Source: Flavobacterium pectinovorum (GTDB taxonomy: Bacteria > Bacteroidota > Bacteroidia > Flavobacteriales > Flavobacteriaceae). Taken from it: a stretch of DNA of 64,000 nt. The position numbers and the translations under genes are program-made. Positions 44,501-52,610 of this stretch are shown here, in pieces. Position 1 is the first letter of the stretch. Each line of letters opens with the position of its first letter. The stretch is taken from the NCBI RefSeq assembly GCF_006438875.1, contig NZ_RCZH01000009.1:15636-79635 (forward strand), given 5' to 3'. Below the pieces are notes generated by a model that was not told the DNA's origin, did no database searches, and saw only the letters and a list, made by a program, of their open reading frames with translations.

Positions 44501-44754
44501 TGAGCTTCATTTTCCGGAACGTTTAATTTGAATTTTCCGTTTTCATCTGATATTGTTACTATTTTATTATTGCTTTCTGCATAAATAGTTGCTCCGGCAA
44601 TTGGCATTCCGTCGTCCTGACCTATAATTTGGCCAGTAACTTCAATCTGACTGCTTTTTTGTTCAAAAAGATGCTTTTTAAAAGCAGCCTCTTTTGCGTT
44701 TGCTGAGAAAATTATTCCCCCAATGAACACTAATGAAATAAGCTTTGTTTTCAT
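41599..44754 (-). CDS. SusC/RagA-family TonB-dependent outer-membrane transporter
   Basis: About 1051 residues from the ATG at 44754, chosen because it begins a clean Sec signal (MKTKLISLVFIGGIIFSANA); an upstream ATG at 44799 would add an unlikely N-terminal extension. Carboxypeptidase-regulatory-like domain (VTGQIIGQDDGMPIAGATIY), SusC linker, plug (VVIRGNGSLNGNNQPMYVVN, DIKTITVLKGGTAAALYGANAANGVILI) and a 22-strand barrel ending SLNVKF. Pairs with SusD to import glycans at the expense of TonB energy. First gene of the leftward locus. Confidence 0.94.
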   Translation of the reverse strand: MKTKLISLVFIGGIIFSANAKEAAFKKHLFEQKSSQIEVTGQIIGQDDGMPIAGATIYAESNNKIVTISDENGKFKLNVPENEAHVIVSYMGYETSSFALINTSNLTIRLKPAENALEQVVVTALGVKKSTKSIAYAVTELKGTEFTKAKETNIANALVGKIAGVNVSSTATGPNGSTRVVIRGNGSLNGNNQPMYVVNDLPIDNTQLNLPGIGNGPGSTRINVDRGDGTSVINPDDIKTITVLKGGTAAALYGANAANGVILIQTKRGTAQKGIGVEYNTSFTFETPSIIPDWQYEYGSGANGKKPTTQAEAVADGRWSWGAKMDGTNVIQFDGVARPYVAQKDNIKNFYETGTTFINSIALSGGTEKATGRLSFSNTDNQGVVPNNDFNRKSINIASNVNLTDWLKFDVVAQYNLEKSNNRVTVSDAEANPNWGTYMIANTVDIRNLAPGYDANGVEEAWNPVAVATNPYFVVNKIKNSDTKNRFIGMLNVKMNFTPDLFLQGRIGQDFTDYDFFGYIPKTTLNNPIGYAQGSKVKLSNLNSEAILNYGKKNIYGNFSLNALLGVNSRTTLRDETRVEGSGFVLDDFYALSNLSTLTYSYPYGKTKTNSVYGAVDLDYKNVVFLNFTGRQDWFSTLSKDNNTVFYPSVGTSIIVSDILKMPEFVSFAKLRTSWAQVGGATPDPYALNQSYSMVQGGHNGQQLQTPTGTRVPNSTLSPLTSTTFEVGTDLGFFNNRLNLDFAYYNRATTNDIVETTISNASGANTALLNLGKMRNEGVEVLLSGKIINSENFSWDASFNGSYNKNTVEALTDQLNSITMATSVNGYVTITSDVGRPYSIIKGYRPRVDAKGNTVYNVSGGSATIAQGPLEELGQGVHPWAAGLSNEFKYRNISFSFLIDGKFGGSLYSGTDLYGTRMGLTKLTLEGRENGLPIKGVDTNGNPVDMVIAPENLRTYYDGLKNISSTFVYDASFIKLRQVIIGYQLPLEKLKGLSKLQGASISFVARNLFILYKKTPNVDPESVFSAGNAQGVEQFGVPKTRSFGLSLNVKF

Positions 44755-44796
44755 AATACTGTGGTTTTCATGTTTTTTTTGGTTTTTATTGGCGAT

Positions 44797-44847
44797 CAAA
44801 TATATATATTTATTTTAAACACCTGCATTTTTTTTGCATAAAATGCA
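44797..44847 (-). promoter_or_regulatory. susC promoter and palindromic operator candidate
   Basis: Minus-strand -7 box TATATTTG at 44797-44804. The palindrome TGCATAAAATGCA at 44835-44847 lies just upstream of the -33 position, within a set of TTTTTTGCA repeats. A 5-3-5 palindrome of similar form precedes the DeoR-type gene. Confidence 0.5.
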
Positions 44848-44975
44848 TATTTTTTGCAATATATTTTCCTGAAGTATTTTTGTTATCTAAAAAATTAGCG
44901 CTTTCTAGCCGTTTTTTGAGAAAATTTTGCAGAAATCCGTTTTTGCAGAAAAAACAATTTTAATCTTAAAATTCG

Positions 44976-44983
44976 TATTTTTG
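44976..44983 (+). promoter_or_regulatory. -7 box almost touching the omega-amidase ATG
   Basis: TATTTTTG ends 4 nt before the ATG at 44988, so the transcript should be leaderless or nearly so. Confidence 0.5.
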
Positions 44984-44987
44984 AAAG

Positions 44988-45755
44988 ATGAAAATCGCAC
45001 TTATTCAATCAGATCTTTATTGGGAAGACGCTTCTAAGAACAAAAAAAACTTCGAAACGATTATAAATCAAATCGATTCAGACATAAATTTGATTGTTCT
45101 TCCTGAAATGTTTTCGACAGGATTTACCATGAATGCTTCAGAAGTTGCAGAAACTATGCAAGGAGAAACGGTTCACTGGATGCAGTCTATGGCAAAACAG
45201 AAAAATTGTGCTTTGACAGGAAGTTTGATAATTACAGAAAATGGAAATTATTATAACCGAATGTTATTTATTTTTCCGTCAGGCGAAATGCAGCATTATG
45301 ACAAGCGTCACTTGTTTTCGCTCGCAGGCGAAAATAAATTTTATACTGCAGGAACTCAAAAAGTAATTGTTGATTATCTGGGTTGGAAGATTTGTCTGCA
45401 GATTTGTTACGATTTAAGGTTTCCGGTTTTTGTCCGAAATGTCGAAAATTATGATCTGCTTTTATACGTTGCCAATTGGCCAAAAGTCCGAACAAATGCC
45501 TGGGATTCTTTGCTGAAAGCCCGTGCAATCGAAAATTTAAGTTATGTAGTTGGAGTGAATCGAATAGGTTTGGATGCCAACAATTATGAACATATTGGAC
45601 ATTCGCAAGTAGTTGATTTTTTAGGAAATTACATTCTTCAACCACAAGAAACAGAAAATGTTTTTGTGGTCGAATTAGATAAAAATGTAATGTTGGAAAC
45701 TCGAAAAAAACTCGATTTCTTAAGTGATAAGGATGTTTTTAGTATTGACTTTTAA
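44988..45755 (+). CDS. Omega-amidase-like carbon-nitrogen hydrolase (YafV type)
   Basis: A 255-residue nitrilase-superfamily amidase. The catalytic triad is Glu in VLPEMFSTGF, Lys in YDKRHLFS and Cys in QICYDLRFPVF, the YafV/NIT2 pattern. This group hydrolyses alpha-keto acid amides such as alpha-ketoglutaramate, a glutamine-transaminase by-product. Cytosolic. It is divergent from susC and probably independent of that locus. Confidence 0.9.
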   Translation: MKIALIQSDLYWEDASKNKKNFETIINQIDSDINLIVLPEMFSTGFTMNASEVAETMQGETVHWMQSMAKQKNCALTGSLIITENGNYYNRMLFIFPSGEMQHYDKRHLFSLAGENKFYTAGTQKVIVDYLGWKICLQICYDLRFPVFVRNVENYDLLLYVANWPKVRTNAWDSLLKARAIENLSYVVGVNRIGLDANNYEHIGHSQVVDFLGNYILQPQETENVFVVELDKNVMLETRKKLDFLSDKDVFSIDF

Positions 45756-45776
45756 TAGCAGTTTAGAAGATTGCTT

Positions 45777-46214
45777 TTAAAGTTTTTCTAATACTACAAT
45801 TTCGTTATTAGGGTTTTTAATGCGAATGGAAATTTTCTGATATTCCCATTGAGATCCTTTTTTTATGGCGAAAATGTCTAGTTTGCCATTATTTTTTGTT
45901 CCGTTGATTCTTACTGATGCTTTGACAGTATTATGATTGTCTGAGTAAAAAATGCTTCCTTCTAAAATTGCTAATTTATCGATTGGCTCAATTTTTCCAA
46001 TATTTCCAATAGTTTTTGAATCTTCATTAGCTTTTTTAATTGCTACTTCAAAAAGTAAATTATCTGCGTAAGCCTGAGTAATATCGATTATATTTTCTTG
46101 AGAAGTTGAGGTCAGTAAAAGTCCAATTAGAAGTATGGAAAATAGAGTAGAAGGTAAAAACCATTTCCAATTTCTTGTCAGCCAGTTTTCTTTTTCAATC
46201 AGACTATTTTCCAT
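45777..46214 (-). CDS. Coa1/Tim21-like cytochrome oxidase assembly protein
   Basis: A 145-residue protein with one N-terminal membrane helix (about 17-34, WKWFLPSTLFSILLIGLLL) and a small alpha-beta domain resembling the Coa1 family (ANEDSKTIGNIGKIEPIDKLAILEGSIFYSDN). Coa1-like proteins help cytochrome c oxidase assembly in mitochondria; their bacterial role is less clear. It lies 26 bp downstream of the lipoprotein gene at 46241 on the same strand. Confidence 0.7.
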   Translation of the reverse strand: MENSLIEKENWLTRNWKWFLPSTLFSILLIGLLLTSTSQENIIDITQAYADNLLFEVAIKKANEDSKTIGNIGKIEPIDKLAILEGSIFYSDNHNTVKASVRINGTKNNGKLDIFAIKKGSQWEYQKISIRIKNPNNEIVVLEKL

Positions 46215-46240
46215 ATTTCTTTGTTATGTAAGATTAAGAT

Positions 46241-47929
46241 TTAGAAAGCTTTTCGCTTTTTCTCTTCCTCTTTTTTCTTCTTGGCGTCTTGTTTTTTCTC
46301 GACTTCAGGATTGTATTTAATACTCATGTCAACGGTTTCGTCCCGATCCCAATTAGAACGCACATCAAATTCCTGCTGGTAATAGAATACTTCCTCCGCA
46401 TACTCTTTCTTTAAAAAGTTTCCGGCATCATATATTTTATTTTTATTGTCGTCGTAAACAACCCTAATCGTAAACGAGTTAGGTTCAACAAGATCGAATA
46501 CAAGTCTGGTTTCGCCTTCAGAATATTGACTGGCAAGAACTACGTCACCTTTTTTGTTTGTCAATTCAACAATTATTGGAAATCGTTTTACGTTTTTCAA
46601 ATTCAAAATGATATTTCCGTAATCTTCAAGTTCCTTTGTCGTTAATTTATATGATAAAGTATCATTTGTCTTGTCGTAGAAATCCGTTAAAGCACCTGGC
46701 AAAAATTGAAAATGATATTTCTCCAAAGGTTCTTTCTTGAAATCTACATATAGTTTTTGGTCAAATTCATCATATTCTGTAGTAAAATCTACAGCCACAG
46801 AATCTTTATTAATCAATTTGATTTTTGTCTTATCAAATTTCACTAATGGAGTAGCAGTTTCCAGCGTAAATCGATCTCTAAAATTTATGATCCCGTTTTG
46901 TACTGCTGTAATATTCAAAGTGTCTTTTTTCTGATCCTTAATTTTAAAAGAAAACTTTTTATCATAATTCGGCGCGGTAACTTGCAGATTTAGCGAATCA
47001 ACTTTAATAGGTTTATACCAAACCTGCAAAGAATCTTTTTTAGGAAATTGTGTCACAATAGTTTCCAGAACTTCAGTATTGTTTTTTAATACAATTTTTG
47101 GTTTCGAAATCTTAAAGTTTTGTTTTCCGTCATAAGGAAGATAAAGTCTGTTGCCGGAAGCTTGTATCGGTTTAAAAGTCTTTAACGGAAGTGTTTCCTT
47201 AAATAATTCCAATTCAAAAATGGTGTCATTTGGCACCGTAATAAAATGTTTAATGAATCCTATTTTATCATCTTTAGGATTATATTTATTGTTACTGCCT
47301 TTGTCTTTCATGGCAACCAATAAATATTTTCCGGCCTTTAAATTTTCTAATTTAAAAAGGCGCGTACTATCCAAAGTGTTGGTAATATATCTTGGAAGTT
47401 CCTTATAAACTACTGAATCCTTGTATTTGTCATTTGCTTCATAAAGCATTACGGATACAAAATTGTCTACATCTTTATTATAAGCATCTTTAATTTTTCC
47501 GCTAAGCGAAAGAGAATCAATATAAGAACCCGTCGAGAAAACATACTTGAATTGATTCAATGCATTTCCTTCATTATTGTCTGCTATACTTTGACCAAAA
47601 TTGAAACTATAAGTAGTATTTGGCTGCAAAGTATCTCTGATTTTGACCGTTATAACCTTGCTTACAGATGTTGGCGTAATCAGCGGTTCATTTTTCATTG
47701 GTGGCGAAATGATCAGCTGTTTGTTTACAGTTTTAAGTTTTACAAATTCATCAAATGTCAACACAAATTGGTCACCTTTAAAGTCTGTACTATAGTTTTT
47801 TGGAAAACTTTGTATCAAAACCGGAGGCAAAGTATCTTTTAATCCACCAGTGATGCTGCCTCTTTTGGCACAGCTCATCATTAATAATAACAGTAAAAAG
47901 GGGATATATTTTAAGTTGTTTTTCAACAT
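46241..47929 (-). CDS. Ig-like domain lipoprotein
   Basis: A 562-residue lipoprotein (signal ending LLLMMSC, Cys20). It begins with a Big_5-type Ig-like domain (about 35-130: LPPVLIQSFPKNYSTDFKGDQFVLTFDE, NTTYSFNFGQSIADNNEGN), then beta-rich modules, and ends in a highly charged Lys/Glu tail (KKQDAKKKKEEEKKRK). This architecture is widespread in Flavobacteriia; its role is unknown but probably at the outer membrane. A promoter-like TATTTTG lies before it on the minus strand. Confidence 0.82.
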   Translation of the reverse strand: MLKNNLKYIPFLLLLLMMSCAKRGSITGGLKDTLPPVLIQSFPKNYSTDFKGDQFVLTFDEFVKLKTVNKQLIISPPMKNEPLITPTSVSKVITVKIRDTLQPNTTYSFNFGQSIADNNEGNALNQFKYVFSTGSYIDSLSLSGKIKDAYNKDVDNFVSVMLYEANDKYKDSVVYKELPRYITNTLDSTRLFKLENLKAGKYLLVAMKDKGSNNKYNPKDDKIGFIKHFITVPNDTIFELELFKETLPLKTFKPIQASGNRLYLPYDGKQNFKISKPKIVLKNNTEVLETIVTQFPKKDSLQVWYKPIKVDSLNLQVTAPNYDKKFSFKIKDQKKDTLNITAVQNGIINFRDRFTLETATPLVKFDKTKIKLINKDSVAVDFTTEYDEFDQKLYVDFKKEPLEKYHFQFLPGALTDFYDKTNDTLSYKLTTKELEDYGNIILNLKNVKRFPIIVELTNKKGDVVLASQYSEGETRLVFDLVEPNSFTIRVVYDDNKNKIYDAGNFLKKEYAEEVFYYQQEFDVRSNWDRDETVDMSIKYNPEVEKKQDAKKKKEEEKKRKAF

Positions 47930-48066
47930 AATTAATTTGAATTTGATTGCACAAAATAACGATTATATTTGCTTTAATTGAAACTTTTTATCCATTTATT
48001 AGGATATTTAGCAGTTCAGTTTAGCTGTTTTTTTGAATTTGAATCTGTCAAGATGATATAATTTCT

Positions 48067-48074
48067 TACTTTTG
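48067..48074 (+). promoter_or_regulatory. -7 box for the 48100 lipoprotein
   Basis: TACTTTTG, a perfect TAnnTTTG, 25 nt before the TTG start. Confidence 0.5.
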
Positions 48075-48099
48075 AGCTTAAATTTAATTTCTCTCAGTT

Positions 48100-49104
48100 T
48101 TGATAAAAAGATTTTTGTGGTCTTTATTCGTTTTTTTACTGATAAGTTGCGGTAAAAATGATAAACCAATAATTGCCTTTTATTATTGGAAAACCATCTT
48201 TAAATTATCTCAAAATGAAACAGAAGTTTTAAGGGATAATAATGTCACTAAGCTTTATGTTCGGTATTTTGACATTAGCTTACATCCCGAAAATCAACAG
48301 CCAATTCCAGTAAGTCCGATACGTTTTCAGCAAAACGCAAATAATTTCACTATTGTTCCGGTCGTTTTTATTCAAAACAAAGTCATGTTATTGCCAGATT
48401 TGGATATTGATGACCTGGCTCAGAAAACTTTTTCTTTTATTGAAGAAATCAATGCAAAGAATAAAATTCAGTGTAATGAAATTCAAATTGATTGTGACTG
48501 GACATTAAAAAGCAAAGACAATTACCTAAAATTTATTGAACGATTCAAGAAGCTTTCGCAAAAGAAGCTTTCGGCAACAATTCGATTGCATCAGGTAAAG
48601 TATTTCAGGAAAACAAAAATCCCAAATGTTGATTCAGGCGTTTTGATGTATTATAATATGGGAACAATCGCTCCGGATGCTGCGAATTCTATTTACGATA
48701 AAAAGATTGCTGAACGTTATCTGAAAAGTTTAAAAAAATATCCCTTGCATCTTGATTTGGCTTTGCCCATATATTCCTGGGGAGTTCATATCAGGAATCA
48801 AAAAGTAATTGGTTTGCGTTCTAAAATAAACGTAAACGAACTTAATAAAGATCAAAATTTTGAGCAGATAAATGCTGTTTTTTTTAAAGTGAAACAATCT
48901 AATTATAAAAATGGTGTTTTTTATGAAGAGAATGATTTACTGAAAACAGAAGCAATTTCTCCTGAAGATCTGCTGGAAATGGCAGATGATTTAGACGATA
49001 ATTTAGCTCAAAAACCAAAAGAAATTATATTTTACGATTTAGACGAATTCAATTTAAAAAACTATGAAAAGAATATTTTTAAGCAAGTTATTTCTTGTTT
49101 CTAG
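48100..49104 (+). CDS. Lipoprotein of unknown function, possible TIM-barrel fold
   Basis: A 334-residue protein with a TTG start giving a convincing lipoprotein signal (IKRFLWSLFVFLLISC, Cys17). Alternating strands and helices such as NVTKLYVRYFDISL, EIQIDCDWTLKSKDNYLKFI, LSATIRLHQ, VLMYYNMGT and LHLDLALPIYSWG suggest a glycosidase-like barrel, but no known family is recognised. Its last 41 bp overlap the start of 49064-51439, so the two are translationally coupled and probably act together. Confidence 0.75.
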   Translation: MIKRFLWSLFVFLLISCGKNDKPIIAFYYWKTIFKLSQNETEVLRDNNVTKLYVRYFDISLHPENQQPIPVSPIRFQQNANNFTIVPVVFIQNKVMLLPDLDIDDLAQKTFSFIEEINAKNKIQCNEIQIDCDWTLKSKDNYLKFIERFKKLSQKKLSATIRLHQVKYFRKTKIPNVDSGVLMYYNMGTIAPDAANSIYDKKIAERYLKSLKKYPLHLDLALPIYSWGVHIRNQKVIGLRSKINVNELNKDQNFEQINAVFFKVKQSNYKNGVFYEENDLLKTEAISPEDLLEMADDLDDNLAQKPKEIIFYDLDEFNLKNYEKNIFKQVISCF

Positions 49105-51439
49105 CGTTGCCTTACTATCTGTTTGCGGAATAATTTATGCTTGCGCCGATGGTGACGATTGGGATTATTTTGGATATAATTCGAATTTTACTCCGGAAAC
49201 ATTTGCCGATAAATCATATTCGCCGCTTTTTTTATCAGGTGCTATTTTTTACGGAATTGGGTTTGACAGAGAACATAATTCCAGATTTAATGAAGATATA
49301 AAATCGGATTGGGAGAATTATCTGAAAGGTAAAGTCGATGCGGCAACGGTAAGTCATTTCATGATTGGAGACGAAACCGCAAATCCTTATGCTGAAAAAG
49401 ACAAAGTTTCTGCAAACAAAACCGAAATCACGCAGCTTCATGTTTATTATAAAACCAAAAAAGAGAGCCAGACTTCTCTAAAATGGGGAAAGAAAATAAG
49501 CTTGAAAGATGCGAAAGTGAAAAGTTTTATAGAGTTTTTGTATTTGGCACAAAAGATAGAAACGGTTTCGATAGGCGATGAATATTGGAGTTATGATCCC
49601 GTTGTGGCAAAAACTTTCAAAGATTTAAAAATGATTCAGTCTATTGAGAATGTTTACAACACAACCTCAGATTCATTCTTGAAAAACAGATATTGGTTTC
49701 TGACTATGAAGGCTTATTTTTATAGCAATAACAAACCAAAAGCAATTTTGTTTTTTAATAAAACAGAGAATTCAGTTGCTAAAAACACTTTGTATTATCG
49801 TGCATTATCTTATGTAGCGGGAATTAATTATCAGCAGAAAAAGTATGCAACTTCAAATTATTTGTATGCTGTAGTTTTTGATAAATGTCCGGAAATGAGA
49901 ATTGTTACCGCTTATAGTTTTCACCCAAAAAATGAAGCCGATTGGAATAAGTCTTTGGCAATGGCAAAAAATAATAAAGAAAAAGCCGCACTTTGGGCAG
50001 TTCACGGATATTATAAAGACGAAAGACAAGCAATTGAAAAAATCTACGAATTAGATCCTAAAAGCGAACATTTGAATTATTTGCTGACAAGGCTGATCAA
50101 TAAACAAGAGCAGAATATAAATAATTCATTTGCGGTAAAAACAAATCCGGATGATTATAGCGCGCCTTCAGTAGCGCAGACGGTTGCCGAGAACAGAGCC
50201 GAAAACCAAACTAAATTTGATAAAAAAGGATTTGATTTAGTTTCGAAAATTGCTGCTGCTGGTAATACAGAGAAACCATATTTATGGGATATTTCGTTAG
50301 GGTATTTGCAAACTTTAAAAGGAGATTTTGCCAACGCAGATATTAATTTTAATAAAGCCGAAAAAACGCTGCCTAAAACAGAATTGGCAGGATATCAGTT
50401 AAGATTACTTCGTTTTGTAAATAATATGAGCAAAATTGATAAACTCACTGACAAAAACGAGAAAACAATTCTGGCAGATTTAAATTGGCTGTATTATGAA
50501 CTTCCAAAAACGTATAAAGAACAAGAGTTTCGTTATCAAAATGCGGTTTCGTGGAGCAAGAATTATTTAGCGGCACTTTATAAAGCTAAAGGAAATCCGG
50601 TTATGGTGGAATTATTTGGTGGAGATTCGCATTCAAACCCTTATTATTGGAGTGGTGGAAATTCGTTTTATGACAATGAAAAAGATTTGCTGGATATGAA
50701 AACTTTTTTGGCTAAGCCAAATAAAACTGAAATCGAAAAAATCGCTTCCGGAATTTATAGTTTGAAACTAAAAGACATTAATAATTTTCAGGCAGTTCAG
50801 GCAACTTTCAAAAATAAAATTCCTGAGGCAATTGCTTTTATTCAGCAAACAGATTCTGTTCAGCATTATCAGTTTTTAGGAAATCCGTTTAACGGGAACA
50901 TTAAAGATTGCCATGATTGCGAACATGCAGCTTATCAAAAGAAGAAATATTCTCAGCTTGAGTTTTTAAACACCATAAAAGCAATGCAGGATAAACTGGC
51001 TCAAAAAGAAGATGTTTTTACGAATAGTTTATTGTTAGGAAATGCGTTCTATAATATAAGTCATTTTGGTAACGGCAGAACTTTTTACGAAATAACTATT
51101 GTGGGTTACGGTTCTAGTCCGTATTCGTTTAGAGATTCGATGAAGAAAATGATTACCAATTGTGATCTTCCAAAAATGTATTATCAAAAAGCATTTGAAG
51201 CAGCAACAACAAAAGAACAAAAAGCAAAATGTATTTACTTATTGTCAAAATGTGAACGTAATGAGTTTTATAATAATAAATACAGCAATGTAACGAATTG
51301 GTGGAGTGTTGAAGATGATAAAGTTAATTTCACTGCGTGGAATGGTTTCAAAGCGTTGAAAAAGGATTATGCAGATACAAAGTATTATCAGGATGTAATT
51401 GCAGAATGTGGTTATTTTAATACTTATATCAATCAATAA
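49064..51439 (+). CDS. Large secreted, probably helical-repeat protein of unknown function
   Basis: A 791-residue protein with an N-terminal hydrophobic signal (KLFLVSSVALLSVCGIIYA); either a lipoprotein or a Sec substrate, as the lipobox is not clean. The body has TPR-like helical pairs with aromatic and Ala-rich spacing (for example YRALSYVAGINYQQKKYATSNYLYA, GDFANADINFNKAEKTLP) and a CHDCEHAAY motif around 613. Its start lies inside the previous lipoprotein gene, giving a 41-bp overlap. I do not recognise a function; a glycan- or protein-handling partner of the upstream lipoprotein is possible. Confidence 0.75.
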   Translation: MKRIFLSKLFLVSSVALLSVCGIIYACADGDDWDYFGYNSNFTPETFADKSYSPLFLSGAIFYGIGFDREHNSRFNEDIKSDWENYLKGKVDAATVSHFMIGDETANPYAEKDKVSANKTEITQLHVYYKTKKESQTSLKWGKKISLKDAKVKSFIEFLYLAQKIETVSIGDEYWSYDPVVAKTFKDLKMIQSIENVYNTTSDSFLKNRYWFLTMKAYFYSNNKPKAILFFNKTENSVAKNTLYYRALSYVAGINYQQKKYATSNYLYAVVFDKCPEMRIVTAYSFHPKNEADWNKSLAMAKNNKEKAALWAVHGYYKDERQAIEKIYELDPKSEHLNYLLTRLINKQEQNINNSFAVKTNPDDYSAPSVAQTVAENRAENQTKFDKKGFDLVSKIAAAGNTEKPYLWDISLGYLQTLKGDFANADINFNKAEKTLPKTELAGYQLRLLRFVNNMSKIDKLTDKNEKTILADLNWLYYELPKTYKEQEFRYQNAVSWSKNYLAALYKAKGNPVMVELFGGDSHSNPYYWSGGNSFYDNEKDLLDMKTFLAKPNKTEIEKIASGIYSLKLKDINNFQAVQATFKNKIPEAIAFIQQTDSVQHYQFLGNPFNGNIKDCHDCEHAAYQKKKYSQLEFLNTIKAMQDKLAQKEDVFTNSLLLGNAFYNISHFGNGRTFYEITIVGYGSSPYSFRDSMKKMITNCDLPKMYYQKAFEAATTKEQKAKCIYLLSKCERNEFYNNKYSNVTNWWSVEDDKVNFTAWNGFKALKKDYADTKYYQDVIAECGYFNTYINQ

Positions 51440-51449
51440 TTTGTAATTG

Positions 51450-51457
51450 TATCTTTG
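51450..51457 (+). promoter_or_regulatory. -7 box for the epimerase gene
   Basis: TATCTTTG, 19 nt before the ATG at 51477. It rules out the in-frame start at 51447. Confidence 0.55.
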
Positions 51458-51476
51458 TCTTAATATAATTAATGAG

Positions 51477-51881
51477 ATGGTAAATAAAATTGAACATATA
51501 GGAATTGCAGTAAAAAACATGGACGATGCAAATGTATTGTTCGAAAAACTGCTGGGAGTTCCGTCCTATAAACAAGAGGAAGTTGAAAGTGAAGGTGTTT
51601 TGACTTCTTTTTTTCAAACGGGTACAAATAAAATTGAACTTTTAATGGCGAAGAATCCGGAGAGTCCAATTGCAAAATTCTTAGAAAAAAAAGGAGAAGG
51701 AATTCATCACATCGCTTTTGATGTTGAAGATATATATTCCGAAATTGAAAGATTAAAGAACGAGGGTTTTGTATTGATTAACGAAAATCCTAAAAAAGGA
51801 GCAGATAATAAATTGGTCGTTTTTTTGCATCCAAAAAACACAAATGGCGTCTTAGTTGAGCTTTGTCAGGAAATTCAGTAA
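51477..51881 (+). CDS. mce: Methylmalonyl-CoA epimerase
   Basis: A 134-residue vicinal-oxygen-chelate metalloenzyme interconverting (R)- and (S)-methylmalonyl-CoA in propionate/succinyl-CoA metabolism. Metal ligands are His in KIEHIGIAV, Glu in NKIELLM, His in IHHIAFDVED and Glu in GVLVELCQE. The start at the ATG giving MVNKIEHIGIAV is chosen because it is the family N-terminus and lies behind the promoter at 51450. The mutase itself is not in the window. Confidence 0.92.
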   Translation: MVNKIEHIGIAVKNMDDANVLFEKLLGVPSYKQEEVESEGVLTSFFQTGTNKIELLMAKNPESPIAKFLEKKGEGIHHIAFDVEDIYSEIERLKNEGFVLINENPKKGADNKLVVFLHPKNTNGVLVELCQEIQ

Positions 51882-52029
51882 AGAAATATGCTTTTTTTTA
51901 TTTTAAATAAGACGTTGAAAATCAATTAAGTTCTTAACAACACCCGTTATTATTTGAAATTAATTACAAATGATGTCCCAAAATATTTGGAGTGAATTAA
52001 AAATAGTAGTAATATTGCATCCTCAAACC

Positions 52030-52106
52030 GGTCCTATAGCTCAGCTGGTTAGAGCACCTGACTCATAATCAGGTGGTCCCTGGTTCGAGCCCAGGTGGGA
52101 CCACCA
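52030..52106 (+). tRNA. tRNA with CAU anticodon, probably Ile2 (lysidine-modified)
   Basis: A complete 77-nt cloverleaf with encoded CCA: acceptor GGTCCTA/TGGGACC, D-stem GCTC/GAGC, anticodon stem CCTGA/TCAGG with loop CTCATAA, T-stem CCTGG/CCAGG with loop TTCGAGC. CAU could mean elongator Met or Ile2. The C4-G69 and C5-G68 pairs are the TilS recognition pairs of tRNA-Ile2, which favours Ile. Confidence 0.9.
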
Positions 52107-52138
52107 AAAGCCTCATATTTTATGAGGCTTTTTTTTTG
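52107..52138 (+). terminator. tRNA terminator
   Basis: Stem AAGCCTCAT with ATGAGGCTT followed by nine Ts immediately after the tRNA. Confidence 0.9.
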
Positions 52139-52277
52139 TTTAAAACATTGCATTTGTGCAAAAAACTTATACATTTGTCAAGGAATGTCGCTGTAAACCA
52201 CGGTTTTGTGCGAAATTTCAACAAAGACCCCAAGTCTAACTTAATACATTGTGCTTGTTTTGGAGCATGTCAAAATT

Positions 52278-52520
52278 ATGAGAATAATAAGAACTATTTA
52301 TTTAGCTACTGTTTTACTATTGGTCAATTTTAGTTATGCTGGATCAAAAGATATGCCTGCACCACCAACAGCTAAAGGAGCAGCTGCCACAACTGCCGAT
52401 GGTCTACCCGTTGAAGATGGCTCGCCAATTGATCAAAATCTTGTTTTTTTGATGATGGCAGGTTTAGTTTTAGGTTCGGTGTTTGTCTATAGAAATAAAA
52501 TAAAAAAAGCTTCAATGTAA
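52278..52520 (+). CDS. Small secreted or membrane-anchored protein, unknown
   Basis: An 80-residue protein: Sec signal MRIIRTIYLATVLLLVNFSYA, a Pro/Ala/Thr-rich segment, a membrane helix (about 55-71, LVFLMMAGLVLGSVFVY) and a basic end (RNKIKKASM). The topology resembles many short Flavobacteria surface proteins. The ORF begins at 52251, but the ATG at 52278 starts the signal peptide. The stop codon lies in the loop of the terminator at 52502-52537. Confidence 0.65.
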   Translation: MRIIRTIYLATVLLLVNFSYAGSKDMPAPPTAKGAAATTADGLPVEDGSPIDQNLVFLMMAGLVLGSVFVYRNKIKKASM

Positions 52521-52537
52521 ATTGAAGCTTTTTTTAT
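52502..52537 (+). terminator. Terminator overlapping the stop codon
   Basis: Stem AAAAAGCTTCAAT with ATTGAAGCTTTTT; the loop holds the TAA stop. A near copy occurs at 54202-54236. Confidence 0.85.
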
Positions 52538-52610
52538 GTCAAATGGCTTTGTGAAAAAATAAGGAAATATTCCTCGTGATCTTGTTTTATTCTATAGCGT
52601 TGTCAGGAAA

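Noticed and set aside
52073..52333. 86-residue ORF on the + strand
   Set aside because: It starts inside the tRNA gene, runs through its terminator and overlaps the start of the signal-peptide gene at 52278.
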